Assembly (NCBI RefSeq): GCF_003688625.1
Contig: NZ_RCWY01000002.1
Location: 1 to 64,000 of the forward strand
Length of the DNA: 64,000 nt
Direction of reading: 5' to 3'
Source of the DNA: Sphingomonas sp. PP-CE-3A-406
GTDB lineage: Bacteria; Pseudomonadota; Alphaproteobacteria; Sphingomonadales; Sphingomonadaceae
The notes below the pieces were generated by a model. The model was not told the origin of the DNA. It saw nothing but the letters and a program-made list of their open reading frames with translations, and ran no database searches. Each line of letters begins with the position of its first letter. Positions within the stretch are counted from its first letter, which is position 1. Below are positions 18,139 to 30,683 of this stretch, piece after piece. Both the position numbers and the translations under genes were made by a program.

Positions 18139-20577
18139 TCAGGCGTCCGTGTGCAGGATTTCGACCGACACCGTCTCTTCGCCGAGCAGGTCGGCGAGCA
18201 CCTCTCCCGATGCGAGTGCAGTGTCGGCCCACCAGTCGCGTGCAGCGATCCCGTCGAGATGGCGGTCGGCACAACGCAACGCCACCACGCAGCGCAGCGT
18301 CGCGCCATCATGCCGGCGGTTGAAGGCCAAGACGTTAGCCGCGCGGGGGCCGGTGATCGTGATTAGGTCGTAGCTCCCTTCAGCGAATACCCCCGGATGC
18401 TCCCGCCGCATCGCGAGCAGTCGTACGATCAGCGCCATCTTTGGCGGAGGGGTACCGTCGAGCATCGCCTGCAACTTTGCATAGTCGACCGGGCGACGAT
18501 TGTCGGGATCGACCAGGCTCAGGTCGGCGATCTCGGTACCCTGATACAGGTCCGGAACGCCAGGTCCGGTATAGCGCAGGGCAACCTGTGCAAGACTGTT
18601 CGCGTCCGCCGATGGCACGATCCGCGCGAGGAAGGAGGTCAGGTCGTCGAGGAACGTGAGCGACCGCGCGGGATCGAGTAGCGCGAGCGCGAGATCGTGG
18701 CAGCGCGCTTCATACGCCTCTTCGGGCGCTTCCCAAGACGACCGCAGCTTGGCCTCGCGCAGCGCCTTTTCCTGCCACGCGACGATACGCTTGGCAAAGG
18801 CGGCGAGCTCTCTCGCGTCCGACGCCCTCAGACCTGCCGGCCAAGCGCCGACTAGGGTCTGGAGCAGCATGTAGACGTCTGCCGGATCGACCGCGTTTGC
18901 AAGCGGCGTGGCCATCGCGAGCCAATGCTCGACTCGCACGCGCCACTCGTCCGGAATTTCGCTGAGCACTGCGAGCCGCGCGCGGACGTCTTCGCCGCGC
19001 TTGTGGTCGTGCGTCGCGGTGGCGAGCATGGCAGACGGCCAGTCGCGGGCACGGTCAATCATAGCCGCGTGAAAATCGCCGATATCCAGCGACATCCGAG
19101 CGGCATCGAAACCGACGTCGTTGCGCGAAAGCAGGCGGCCGTAGCGATAGAATGCGGTGTCCTCGACCGCCTTCGCCGCGATCGGCGCGGAGAGTTGCTG
19201 GAATTTGCGCACCGCCTCGGCGGCGAGTGCAGCGTCGCCGGGGCCTTCGCCTGCCAGCCAGGACAGGATTTGGTCGACTACGGGGCCTTCGCCGGGGGGG
19301 ACGAACTCAGCAACGCGCTGACAGACGATTTCGCGGATCTCGGCGTCTGCTGCGGGTGCGGCAGCGCCCGTGCCGTAGGTGCGGTAGACCGGGAAGACCC
19401 AGAGCAACCGCTCAATCGCGCGGTGGAGCATGCCCGTTGTCAGACCATCACACTCGACGGCCGTGCGGGCGAGCGCGGCGAACGCCTCGACGCACCGGCG
19501 GTGCTGCGCGTCGAACTGCCAGGCGAGCAGTTCCTGCCGCGCACGCAATTCCTCCGGCGCGAAGTCGGCGGAGCGACTGCTCATGTCAGCCCAGAGCTTG
19601 GCGAGAGGGTCGGCGCCGGCGGGGGCATGGAGCAAGGCCGTGGCCTGCTCCATGAAGTCATAGCCGCTGGTACCATCGACGCCCCAGTCGGTGCTGAGCG
19701 GTTCGCCGTCGGCAAGGATCTTCTCGATGACGATGTAGGCAGGCCCAGCCGGTGCATCCGCGGGACGTTCGATCGCGTCGAGACGCGCCCGGAGTTGTTG
19801 GCAATAGCCAGCTGGGTCGGTTAGGCCATCGACATGATCGACGCGGACGCCGTCGATCAGTCCTTCGGCGTATAGGCGGAAATAGAGCGCATGGGTGGCG
19901 TCGAAGACGATGGGGTCTTCGGCGCGAAGGCCGGCGAGGTCATTGATCGTGAAGAACCGCCGCCAGTTGAGTTCGTCGTTCGCCACGCGCCATGACGCCA
20001 GGCGGTAATGCTGGCGGTCGATCAGTGCGGCGATGTCATCGGTTGCCGCGGTCGCCTGGTCCTCGTCGCGGAGGGGCAAGCGGTGCTCGCCGTATGCTTC
20101 GAGGACGTAGCGCCCGTCGTTATGCTCGACCTTCAGCGCGCCGCTGGCCAGCGTCTCGGCGAGCGGATCGCCGAGGACCGGGAGGACGAGCTTCTCGCGC
20201 CAGTCGATGTCGAAGTATCGCGCGAACTCGCTGCCTTCACCGTGTGTTAGGACGTCGTTCCACCACGCGTTCTCATCACCGGCGACGCCCATGTGGTTGG
20301 GCACGATGTCGATGATGACGCCCATGTCGCGCGATCGGAGCGCTGCAACGAGGCTGCGGAACGCGTCTTCGCCGCCGAGTTCGGGATTGATCCGGGTCGG
20401 GTCGACGACGTCGTAGCCGTGGGTGGACCCGCTTCGCGCAGTGGTGATCGGCGAGGCGTAGAGATGGCTGATCCCAAGGTCGTCGAGATACGGGACCAGT
20501 GCTTCCGCGTCGGCGAACGTGAAGTCCTTGTGGAACTGGAAGCGGTAGGTTGCGCGGGGCGTGGAGGGGGCGGTCAT
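18139..20577 (-). CDS. treY: Malto-oligosyltrehalose synthase
   Basis: 812 residues. TreY is a GH13 enzyme that turns the reducing-end alpha-1,4 bond of maltodextrin into the alpha,alpha-1,1 bond of trehalose. Seen in the sequence: the N-terminal barrel start ATYRFQFHKDFTFADAEALV, the region IDIVPNHMGV, the nucleophile region GVRVDHVDGLTDP, the acid in VIEKILADGE, and the later TATHDHKRGEDVRAR with a conserved Asp. The long insertion between barrel parts and the closing PDLYQGTE motif are typical of TreY. The start ATG overlaps the malQ stop by 4 nt (ATGA). It is the last gene of glgX-treZ-malQ-treY. Confidence 0.95.
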   Translation of the reverse strand: MTAPSTPRATYRFQFHKDFTFADAEALVPYLDDLGISHLYASPITTARSGSTHGYDVVDPTRINPELGGEDAFRSLVAALRSRDMGVIIDIVPNHMGVAGDENAWWNDVLTHGEGSEFARYFDIDWREKLVLPVLGDPLAETLASGALKVEHNDGRYVLEAYGEHRLPLRDEDQATAATDDIAALIDRQHYRLASWRVANDELNWRRFFTINDLAGLRAEDPIVFDATHALYFRLYAEGLIDGVRVDHVDGLTDPAGYCQQLRARLDAIERPADAPAGPAYIVIEKILADGEPLSTDWGVDGTSGYDFMEQATALLHAPAGADPLAKLWADMSSRSADFAPEELRARQELLAWQFDAQHRRCVEAFAALARTAVECDGLTTGMLHRAIERLLWVFPVYRTYGTGAAAPAADAEIREIVCQRVAEFVPPGEGPVVDQILSWLAGEGPGDAALAAEAVRKFQQLSAPIAAKAVEDTAFYRYGRLLSRNDVGFDAARMSLDIGDFHAAMIDRARDWPSAMLATATHDHKRGEDVRARLAVLSEIPDEWRVRVEHWLAMATPLANAVDPADVYMLLQTLVGAWPAGLRASDARELAAFAKRIVAWQEKALREAKLRSSWEAPEEAYEARCHDLALALLDPARSLTFLDDLTSFLARIVPSADANSLAQVALRYTGPGVPDLYQGTEIADLSLVDPDNRRPVDYAKLQAMLDGTPPPKMALIVRLLAMRREHPGVFAEGSYDLITITGPRAANVLAFNRRHDGATLRCVVALRCADRHLDGIAARDWWADTALASGEVLADLLGEETVSVEILHTDA

Positions 20578-22550
20578 GCGGGTCTCGTGACGTTGAGCGT
20601 GTCGATGCGGGCGGCAACTTCGGGGCGGGCGAGCAGCGTTTCGGTCGTGTCGGGCATGCGGCGGCGCCAGTTGGGGTGTTCGTCGATCGTGCCGGGGAGG
20701 TTGGGTTGCTCGACCAGCCCGGCGAGGTCTTCGATCGGGATGATGGCGAGCGCACAGGGCGTGCTGGCGACGTGCGCGATGGCGGCGTCGACGACCGGGT
20801 CGGTGTCTTCGGCGGTGGGCTGTCCGGTGCCGGTGTGGAATGCAGACCAGAGCGCGACGCGGTCCTCGGCGCGAGCGGCGAGGTCCGTGGGTTTGTCGGC
20901 AGCGTCGGACTTGCGTCCGAGGTCCCAGGTCCAGTCGATATCCCGGCCGCTCCACCAGCCAGCGACTGTGGCGAGGTCGTGCGTACCGGTCATCGCCACC
21001 GCGTCGGGCGACCATTTGGCGGGGGGGACGAAGCCGTCCGCGTCGCGCTCGAACCAGAGGACGCGCATGCCGAGCATGGCGCGCGCGTCCATCGCCTCGC
21101 GGAACCCGTCGGGGACGGTACCGAGATCTTCGCCAATTACGATCGCCTTGGCACGCTGCGATTCCATCGCGACGATCCGCATCAGGTCGTTGAACGGCAT
21201 GTCGAGATACGCGCCCTCTGCGGCTGACGCACCTTCGGGGACGACCCAGAGGCGACGGAGGCCGAACGCGTGGTCGATGCGGATGCCACCGGCGTGTGCG
21301 AGCGCCGAACGGATCGTCGCGATGAACGGGGCAAAGCCGGTGTCGCGCAGGGCTTGTGGGTCGAACCCGGTGATGCCCCAGCTTTGTCCGTCGGGGCCGA
21401 GCGGATCGGGCGGCGCGCCGATCGAGAGGCCGGTGAGCAAGTCGCTGCGCCGGCTCCAGCCGTGGCTGCCGCCGGGGTCCATGCCGACGGCGAGATCGGC
21501 GATGAGGCCGATCGCCATGCCGGAGTCTTTGGCAGCCACCTGCGCGGCGTCGAGGTCGTGGCGGGCTAGCCATTGGAGGAAGACGTAAAACGTGACGTCA
21601 TTGGCATGCTCCGCGACGAAGCGGCGAACGGTGAGACTAGCAGGATCGTGATACGCGGCGGGCCATTGCTGCCAGCCGCGTGCACGGGTGGTCGCGAAGA
21701 AGTGCGCGTGGAGGGCGTCGAACTCGGCATGGCGTTCGAGATCGTTGCCGCCTTGCCGCCTGAACGCTGTCAGCATTTCCTCAATCTGTGGAAGCACTTG
21801 ATCGAAGATCTTGCGTAGTCGCGCGAGCTTTTCGAGGATCGCGGCGTGCCAATCGATCAGTTCCGGGAGGTCGCGGCTGTCGGACTGTGCACCGAATGCG
21901 GCCGGGTCACCATACAGCCCGTTGAGGAATTGCCGGCTCGAGGGCGCGTAGGGGCTGTACCGGCTGGCGTCGGCGGGAAACAGCGCGTGCGTCGGGCTGA
22001 TCGCGAGAGCATCGGCGCCGCGTTGGCCGAAGGCTCGGGCGGCATCGGCTAGCGAAACGAAGTCGCCGAACGACTTCGGCACGTCGGTGCGGAGGCTCGG
22101 GATCTGGACGGCGGGCGCCCAGAGTTTACGTCCCGGTAGCGCGTCGGCGATCGTGTAGCAGCGGCGTGGGGCGACGAGAATTTCGATGACTTCGCTATGT
22201 ATTTTAAGCTTGTGGTAGCCGCTCCTGCTTATCGGACTCAATTCGCCGTCATCGACTGTGACGGAGCGCGTCGTACCGTCTTCGAACAGAAGTTCGGCGT
22301 TGCCTGATACCTTCGATGTCAGCCGGATCGGGTCTCCCACATCGACGGACAGGAAACGGATACCCTGCGCGGTTCGCGTTTCGATCGCGGCGCGGCTTTC
22401 GGCGATCTGCGTTTCGCTTCCGGACGGATGGCCGAGACGATCCAGGATCGCCTTCAACGCGCAGTCGGCGACGGTCTGACGACGCCCCCCTGCGTCCTGC
22501 CATTCGGGTTGCAGGCCGGCAGCGACCGCGAGTGTTCGGAGGCCGCTCAT
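20574..22550 (-). CDS. malQ: 4-alpha-glucanotransferase (amylomaltase)
   Basis: 658 residues, GH77. The N-terminal 120-residue beta domain found in proteobacterial MalQ precedes the barrel. Catalytic regions: GGIRIDHAFGLRRLW (nucleophile Asp), IVIGEDLGTVPDGF (acid Glu) and MTGTHDLATVAGWW (stabilising Asp). The enzyme moves alpha-1,4-glucan segments between chains, lengthening short maltodextrins so that TreY can use them. It overlaps both neighbours by 4 nt. In enterobacteria malQ pairs with malP; here it is embedded in a trehalose operon, pointing to maltodextrin recycling. Confidence 0.95.
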   Translation of the reverse strand: MSGLRTLAVAAGLQPEWQDAGGRRQTVADCALKAILDRLGHPSGSETQIAESRAAIETRTAQGIRFLSVDVGDPIRLTSKVSGNAELLFEDGTTRSVTVDDGELSPISRSGYHKLKIHSEVIEILVAPRRCYTIADALPGRKLWAPAVQIPSLRTDVPKSFGDFVSLADAARAFGQRGADALAISPTHALFPADASRYSPYAPSSRQFLNGLYGDPAAFGAQSDSRDLPELIDWHAAILEKLARLRKIFDQVLPQIEEMLTAFRRQGGNDLERHAEFDALHAHFFATTRARGWQQWPAAYHDPASLTVRRFVAEHANDVTFYVFLQWLARHDLDAAQVAAKDSGMAIGLIADLAVGMDPGGSHGWSRRSDLLTGLSIGAPPDPLGPDGQSWGITGFDPQALRDTGFAPFIATIRSALAHAGGIRIDHAFGLRRLWVVPEGASAAEGAYLDMPFNDLMRIVAMESQRAKAIVIGEDLGTVPDGFREAMDARAMLGMRVLWFERDADGFVPPAKWSPDAVAMTGTHDLATVAGWWSGRDIDWTWDLGRKSDAADKPTDLAARAEDRVALWSAFHTGTGQPTAEDTDPVVDAAIAHVASTPCALAIIPIEDLAGLVEQPNLPGTIDEHPNWRRRMPDTTETLLARPEVAARIDTLNVTRPA

Positions 22551-24252
22551 CGATCCAGCCAGACTGCCACGCTGGCAGCCTCACCGGGCTTGCCATCGGC
22601 GAAGATGGGCAAGGTCTTTATTGCCGGAAAATCAACGAGATCGTCGCCGAGGTTGAGAGCAATTGTCAGGATTACGCCGTCACCCATCCGCCAGCGCGCA
22701 ACGACCGCTCCCTCGCCGATCGTCTCGGCGCCGATTGCGGTCGTATCGCGCAGGCGGGGGATGATCTGCTCGTGTCGGATCTTGAGCAGGGTGCGGTACA
22801 GGTCCTGCCACTCGGCCGCATCGGCGCCGGGGCGTGCTCGCGATTGGTGGAAGGTTTCGTGTGCGTTGGGGTCGGGGATTGCCTCGCGCGCTTCGGGATC
22901 GGCGAAGGCGGCGAACTTGGCGAATTCCTTGCGCCGGCCTTCGCGCACCGCGTCGGCGAGTTCGTCGTGGAAGTCGGTGAAGAACAGGAACGGGCTTTCG
23001 CTGCCATGGTCGTCGCCGATGAAGAGCAGCGGGATCTGCGGGCCGAGCAGGAGCAACGCGGTGGCGGCGCGGAGCTTCTGGCGGTCAGCGAGCAGCGTCA
23101 GGCGTTCGCCGAGCGCGCGGTTGCCGATCTGGTCGTGGTTCTGGAGGAACGCAACGAACGCTGTCGGTGACAGGTGCGCGCTGGGCTTGCCGCGCGGCTT
23201 GCCGTCGTGGTTGGGGGAGCCTTCGCCCTGGTAGATGAAGCCTTCGCCAAGGCACCGCGCCAAGCGTTCCGCGGGGCGGTCGGCGAAGTCGGCGTAATAG
23301 GCGCTGGTCTCGCCGGTGAGCAGGACGTGGAGGACGTTGTGGAAGTCGTCGTTCCACTGCGCGTCGAACGCGGCTGGGTGGAGCCGGTCGGCGTCGTTGC
23401 CTTCGTTCTCGAGGACGAGGTGGACGTGGCGGCCGGCGGTCTTTGCGCGCAGTTCGGCGGCCATCGCGTCGAGGAAGGCGTCGTTCTCGATCGCGTGGAC
23501 CGCGTCGAAGCGGAGGCCGTCGAACTTGTACTCGTTGAGCCACATCAGCGCGTTGTCGACGAAATAGCGGTGGACCGCCGCCTGGTCGACCGCGACCGCG
23601 CCGCCCCAGGGGGTGTCGACTTCAGGATGGAAGAAGCCCTTCGCATAGGCGCCGAGGTAGTTTCCGTCAGGGCCGAAGTGATTGTAGACCACGTCGAGGA
23701 ACACGGCGAGGCCGAGTTCGTGGGCGCGGTCGACCAACGCCTTCAAGCCATCGGGCGTGCCGTAGCTCTCGGCGGGGGCGTAGGGCAGCACGCCGTCATA
23801 GCCCCAATTGTGGGTGCCGCCGAACGCGTTGACGGGCATCAGTTCGATTCCCGTGATGCCGAGTCCGGCGATCGCGGGGAGGTGGTCCGCGACGCCTGCG
23901 AAGCCGCCTAGCGTGCCGACATGGACCTCCTGGATGACCATCTCTTCCCACGGTCGGCCGCGCCAGTCCGGGGTGCGCCACGCGTAGGCGTCGGGATCGA
24001 CGACCACGCTCCAGCCGTGGACGCCGCCGGACTGCGCGTGCGACGCTGGATCGGGAACCGCGAGATCGTCCGTCAGACGGAACCGGTAGAGGGTCCCCGC
24101 CCCTACCGGCGCCTTGGCGCTGAACCAGCCTTCCGGTTCAGGGATCATGGGGACCGACGGGCCATCAACGATCTCGACCGTCACTGCGTCGCGATCGGGT
24201 GCCCAGAGGCGGAACGCCGTTTCGTCCCCGGTGAGCGTCGGTCCCCAGCTAC

Positions 24253-24256
<4 letters not shown>
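22547..24256 (-). CDS. treZ: Malto-oligosyltrehalose trehalohydrolase
   Basis: 569 residues, GH13 with an N-terminal CBM48-like domain (FRLWAPDRDAVTVEIVDG). The barrel shows VFLDVVYNHFGPDGNYL, the nucleophile in FDGLRFDAVHAI, the acid in VLENEGNDADR and FLQNHDQIGNRALGERL with the third Asp. TreZ hydrolyses the bond next to the terminal trehalose in maltooligosyltrehalose and frees trehalose. It is coupled to glgX upstream and malQ downstream by 4-nt overlaps, so TreZ and TreY are made from one transcript. Confidence 0.95.
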
Positions 24257-26352
<2,096 letters not shown>

Positions 26353-26534
26353 TGCGAGGACCCTTTTCGTGTCGTAATCAACGCTGCGGGCGCGGCTTTA
26401 TCGCGGTGCAGCATTCCTTGCCGTGAAACCCGCCCGCCCGTTCCTATGTTCCGCCAGCAGCAGCGAGTTTTCGCCGCACCTTCTCACAGATCAAGGGACA
26501 TGCGCATGCCTTCCACCATCCGATCGATCGCCGC

Positions 26535-27638
26535 ATGAGCGGGCCGAAACTGTTCGAGCCGCTTCAGGTCGGCAACCTGAGGCTCGCGAACCGGATCGTG
26601 ATCGCGCCTATGTGCCAGTATTCGGCGACCAATGGCTGCATGAACGACTGGCACCAGATCCACCTGGCCCAGCTTGCGCTGTCGGGCGCGGCGCTGCTGA
26701 CGATCGAGGCGAGCGCGGTGCTGCCCGAGGGGCGGATCACGTATGGCGACGTTGGGCTGTACGACGATCCGACCGAGGCGGCGATGGCGGGGGTGATCGA
26801 GAGCGTGCGGCGCTGGTCCGACATGCCGATCGCGATCCAGTTGTCGCACGCGGGGCGCAAGGCCTCGTGCGAGGTGCCTTGGAAGGGCGGACTCCAGATC
26901 GCACCGGGTGAGCCGAACGGGTGGCAGACCGAGGGGCCCTCGACGGTGCCGTTCCTGCCCGAGGAGAACGCGCCGGTCGCGCTCGACGCCGAGGGGTTGG
27001 CGCGGATTCGCGATGCGTTCGTGGCGGCGACGGTGCGTGCGGCGCGGCTGGGGATCGACGCGGTGCAGCTGCATGCGGCGCATGGGTATCTGCTGCACGA
27101 GTTCCTGTCGCCGCTGTCGAACCGACGTGACGACGAATATGGCGGCAGTCTCGATAACCGGATGCGGTTCCCGCTCGAGGTGTATGACGCCGTCCGCGCT
27201 GCCTTCCCGGCCGAGCGCGCGGTGACGATGCGCGTGTCGGGGACCGACTGGGCCGAGGGCGGCTGGGATTCGGAACAGACGGTGGCGTTTGCGAAGGCGC
27301 TGGAGGCGCGTGGGTGCAGTGCGATCCACGTGTCGAGCGGCGGGATCACGCCCGCGCAGCAGATCCCGGTCGGGCCGAGCTACCAGGTGCCGCTCGCGCG
27401 GGCGGTGAAGCAGGCGGTGTCGATACCGGTCGTCGCGGTCGGGCTGATCACCGATTTCGAGCAGGCCGAAGCGATCGTCGGAACGGGCGATGCGGACATG
27501 ATCGCGCTGGCTCGGACGATCCTGTACGATCCGCGCTGGCCTTGGCACGCGGCGGCGCATCTTGGGGGCAAGGTGAAGGCGCCGAATCAGTATCTGCGGT
27601 CGCAGCCGCGGCAGTTTAAGGATTTGTTCGAGAGCTGA
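26535..27638 (+). CDS. NADH:flavin oxidoreductase, Old Yellow Enzyme family (YqjM/XenA-like)
   Basis: 367 residues forming an FMN TIM barrel. It has the class II OYE active-site Cys in IVIAPMCQYSA near residue 26, HAGRKAS in the loop typical of YqjM/XenA, the substrate-binding His pair in HAAHGYLLHEFLSPLSNRR, and the phosphate-binding end VVAVGLITDF then DMIALARTILYDP. These enzymes reduce activated C=C bonds in enones and nitro compounds with NAD(P)H. The physiological substrate is unknown. A monocistronic gene with a strong hairpin 21 bp after the stop; it is divergent from glgX. Confidence 0.93.
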   Translation: MSGPKLFEPLQVGNLRLANRIVIAPMCQYSATNGCMNDWHQIHLAQLALSGAALLTIEASAVLPEGRITYGDVGLYDDPTEAAMAGVIESVRRWSDMPIAIQLSHAGRKASCEVPWKGGLQIAPGEPNGWQTEGPSTVPFLPEENAPVALDAEGLARIRDAFVAATVRAARLGIDAVQLHAAHGYLLHEFLSPLSNRRDDEYGGSLDNRMRFPLEVYDAVRAAFPAERAVTMRVSGTDWAEGGWDSEQTVAFAKALEARGCSAIHVSSGGITPAQQIPVGPSYQVPLARAVKQAVSIPVVAVGLITDFEQAEAIVGTGDADMIALARTILYDPRWPWHAAAHLGGKVKAPNQYLRSQPRQFKDLFES

Positions 27639-27658
27639 TCACACCGTCCGTTTAGCGA

Positions 27659-27689
27659 CGCCGTTCCCTTACCGACTGAGGGAACGGCG
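27659..27689. terminator. Bidirectional terminator hairpin
   Basis: A perfect 11-bp stem (CGCCGTTCCCT paired with AGGGAACGGCG) around a 9-nt loop, between the convergent OYE and GH15 genes. No long T run follows on either side, so it may be intrinsic only in part or serve as an mRNA 3' end. Confidence 0.7.
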
Positions 27690-27734
27690 CCAACGCGCTG
27701 CATCTACACCATTACTATCGGCCAAGCTCAGCGC

Positions 27735-29636
27735 TCAACCCCAGGCGCGGGGGCCGCCATCGTCGAGCGCACGATCAAGATAGAAGGCGGCGCTGATCAG
27801 AGCGAGATGGCTGAACCCTTGCGGGAAATTGCCGAGGAACGTGCCGTCCTGCGCGATCTCCTCGGCGAACAGGCCGAGATGGTTGCCGTGGGCGAGCAGC
27901 TTTTCGAAGTTGAACCGCGCTTCGTCGAGGCGGCCGGCACGCGCGAGGCATTCGACGTACCAGAACGAGCAGGCGACGAAGGTCCCCTCCTGCCCCGGCA
28001 GCCCGTCGTCGATCTTGTAGCGATAGACCTGGCCGTCGTCGGACAGGTCGGCGCCGATCGCATCGAGCGTCGCCAGCCATTTGGGATCGGTCGGGCCGAC
28101 GAAGCGGACCAGCGGCATCATCAGCAACGCGCCGTCGACCGCCCTGTCCGCGGGCGTATCCCCCGTCGCGCGGACGAAGCGCCCCAGCGTCTCGTCCCAG
28201 AAGTTGGCCCAGATATCGTCGTGGATCGCGGTCCGCGTTTCCGCCCAGCGCACCAGCGGCGCGGGGAGCGAACGCTTCTGCGCCAGCCGCACCGCGCGAT
28301 CGACCGCGACCCAACTCATCAGTCGCGAGTGGAGGTAATGCTTGGTCGGCCCACGCACCTCCCAGATCCCGGAATCGGGGGTCTGCCACGTCTCGCAGAC
28401 CTGATCGACGACCCGGATGATGTTCTGCCAGCTGTCATGCGACGGCGGCTCGCCGTATTTGCTGCCCAGATAGACGGCGTCGAGCAGCGCACCGTAGATA
28501 TCGTGCTGGACCTGAATATTGGCATCGTTGCCGACCACGATCGGGCCGGCGCCTTCGAAGCCGCTGAGCTCGAGCTTACGTTCGGATGATACCGGGCCGC
28601 CGTCGAGCGCGAACATCACGCCGATGCTGCCGTCCGTGCACTCGGACGTGCGGTCCATCGCCCAGTGGAGGAAGTCGACCGCCTCGCCCTGATAGCCGAG
28701 CCGGAGCAGCGCGTAGACGGTGAACGACGAATCGCGGATCCACGTCGCGCGATAGTCCCAGTTGCGGACGCCGCCCGGTGCCTCGGGCAGGCCGAACGTC
28801 GCCGCCGCCGCGATCGAGCCGTGCTTGCGCGACGTCAGCAGCTTCAACAGCATCGCCGACCGCTCGACCGTCTCGCGCCAGCGGCCGCGGTACATCGATT
28901 GCCGGCTCCAGTTCCGCCAATAGGCGATATCCTTCTCGACAACCGCATCGAGCGCGGACGCGCCCAGCGACACGTCGTCGGGGTTGCTGAGCACCAGCGA
29001 CACGGTCTCGTCTTCGGCAAGCTCGATCTCGGCGACGAGGTCTTGTCCGTCGGCAACGAGCGTTCCCTTGCCATGCAACGCCAGCGCGAGCCCGGTTTCA
29101 TGATCGAACCGGCCGCGTGAAACGCCGGGCGCGCTCCCGTTCTCGTCGGCGGTGAACGACGCGGTGACGGAGGCGGCGCGGCCTACCGCGCCGTAATCGA
29201 ACCGCGGTGCGCAGCGGATGCGAACCGTCGCGCGGCCCCGCGTGCACGTGATCCGGCGAACCAGCCGCGGCGGCACCTCGTTCCGATTGTCACCGACCGG
29301 CATCAGGTCGACGAGATCGACGCTTGCCTGCGTCCCCATCCAGCGGGTCATCAGGATGTTGGTTTCCGGCACGTACATCTGGACGACCCGGGCGCCGTCG
29401 AGATCGGGCTCGATCGAAAAATGCCCCCCCTTTCCGGCATCGAGCAGCCGCGCGAACACCGACGGACTGTCGAGGCAAGGCCAGCACAGATAGTCGATCG
29501 TGCCCGCGGTATCGACGAGCGCGATCGTCTCGAGATTACCGATCGCGCCGTGATCGGCGATCTGCGTCACTGCGGGCGAGTCCGACACGTTCCGGTCCGA
29601 CGCGCGGCCTCCCGTCGCTGGCATGGCATCAGCCAT
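27735..29636 (-). CDS. Glycoside hydrolase family 15 protein (glucoamylase/trehalase-like)
   Basis: About 633 residues. The N-terminal beta domain starts IADHGAIGNLETIALVDTAGTIDYLCWP. The (alpha/alpha)6 barrel shows NWDYRATWIRDSSFTVYALLRLGY and ends with FAEEIAQDGTFLGNFPQGFSHLALI, where the Glu pair is the likely catalytic base region. This is the cytosolic bacterial GH15 type; members are glucoamylases, glucodextranases or trehalases. The nearby trehalose operon makes trehalase a sensible guess, not proven. There is no signal peptide. ATG 29636 overlaps the SDR stop by 8 nt, so the two are co-translated. Confidence 0.88.
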   Translation of the reverse strand: MADAMPATGGRASDRNVSDSPAVTQIADHGAIGNLETIALVDTAGTIDYLCWPCLDSPSVFARLLDAGKGGHFSIEPDLDGARVVQMYVPETNILMTRWMGTQASVDLVDLMPVGDNRNEVPPRLVRRITCTRGRATVRIRCAPRFDYGAVGRAASVTASFTADENGSAPGVSRGRFDHETGLALALHGKGTLVADGQDLVAEIELAEDETVSLVLSNPDDVSLGASALDAVVEKDIAYWRNWSRQSMYRGRWRETVERSAMLLKLLTSRKHGSIAAAATFGLPEAPGGVRNWDYRATWIRDSSFTVYALLRLGYQGEAVDFLHWAMDRTSECTDGSIGVMFALDGGPVSSERKLELSGFEGAGPIVVGNDANIQVQHDIYGALLDAVYLGSKYGEPPSHDSWQNIIRVVDQVCETWQTPDSGIWEVRGPTKHYLHSRLMSWVAVDRAVRLAQKRSLPAPLVRWAETRTAIHDDIWANFWDETLGRFVRATGDTPADRAVDGALLMMPLVRFVGPTDPKWLATLDAIGADLSDDGQVYRYKIDDGLPGQEGTFVACSFWYVECLARAGRLDEARFNFEKLLAHGNHLGLFAEEIAQDGTFLGNFPQGFSHLALISAAFYLDRALDDGGPRAWG

Positions 29637-30420
29637 TATCGCGGAAGCCCGGATACAGCGACATCGCGCCATCGATCGTGAGCGTCGATCCGACGATATA
29701 GTCGGCAGCGTCCGAGACCAGGAACAGCGCGGCGCGCGCGACATCGTCGGGATCGCCGACCCGACCATAGGGGATCAGTTCGAGCAGCTTGTCCTGATCG
29801 GCCGTCGCATCCGCGTTGATCGCGGTGGCAATCGCGCCGGGAGCGATGCCGTTCACGCGGATACGATCGCCCGCCACCTCTTGCGCGAGCGTCCGCATCA
29901 GCATGCCGCTGCCCCCCTTCGAGGCGGCGTAGTTGGCGTGCCCCGCCCACGGAATGACCTCGTGGACCGAACTCATGAAGAGGATCTTGCCGATCGCCCG
30001 GCTGACGCCGCGGTCGCCCTGCTGGCGAAACCGGCGTACGGCCTCGCGCGTCACCAGGAACTGCCCGGTCAGGTTGACGTCGATGACCTGCTTCCAATCG
30101 GCAAGCGTCATGTCGGCATAGGCCGCGTCCTTCTGCAGGCCCGCATTGGCGAAGACGATGTCGACGCCGCCGAACCGTTCGACGGTCTCGTCGAACATCC
30201 GGGTCACCGCGGCCTCGTCCGACGTGTCCGCCGCGCACGCGAAGGCTTTGCCGCCGGCCTGGACGATCTGGTCGACGACCTCGCGCGCCTTGTCCTCGCT
30301 GCTGTTGTAGTTGACCGCGACGGCTGCACCGGCGGCGGCGAAGGCGATCGCGGCGGCGCGCCCCAGTCCCGAACTCGCGCCGGTGATGATCGCGGCCTGG
30401 CCGGTCAGGTCGATGTGCAT
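29629..30420 (-). CDS. SDR-family oxidoreductase, glucose 1-dehydrogenase-like
   Basis: 263 residues, classical short-chain dehydrogenase. Cofactor motif IITGASSGLGRAAAI near 10-24; the residue after the second strand (NYNSSEDKAR) suggests NADP use. Also seen: FANAGLQ, ILFMSSVHEV (catalytic Ser), NYAASKGGSG (Tyr-X3-Lys) and APGAIATAIN. The C-terminus TIDGAMSLYPGF matches glucose 1-dehydrogenases of the SDR family. Together with the overlapping GH15 gene this suggests release of glucose and its oxidation to gluconolactone, an inference from context. ATG 30420 is chosen for MHIDLTGQAAIITG. Confidence 0.88.
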   Translation of the reverse strand: MHIDLTGQAAIITGASSGLGRAAAIAFAAAGAAVAVNYNSSEDKAREVVDQIVQAGGKAFACAADTSDEAAVTRMFDETVERFGGVDIVFANAGLQKDAAYADMTLADWKQVIDVNLTGQFLVTREAVRRFRQQGDRGVSRAIGKILFMSSVHEVIPWAGHANYAASKGGSGMLMRTLAQEVAGDRIRVNGIAPGAIATAINADATADQDKLLELIPYGRVGDPDDVARAALFLVSDAADYIVGSTLTIDGAMSLYPGFRDNG

Positions 30421-30683
30421 GATGGATCTTTCGTAGGAAACAGTCCTCGCCCAACGCACCGGGTGGCAACTCTTTCCAATCGCAGACAATCTAGCTGATC
30501 CTGATCAATCGCGCTGAAACGGACGCAACTCAAACGTATCGCCATGCTTTATGACATCGACACAATGGTGGGGCAGCGTGTGACCAAGACTTTCGGTTCA
30601 GGGATGCGCGACTGCCGCAGTATCGGTTTAACGGCTGATCGACGAGGTCAAAGCCGACCACGCGCGATACCGGCCGCTTCATT

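Noticed and set aside
18139..21573. TreY frame extended upstream to 1144 codons
   Set aside because: The upstream part is Arg/Pro/His-rich shadow sequence within malQ; the ATG at 20577 gives the family N-terminus and the usual 4-nt overlap.
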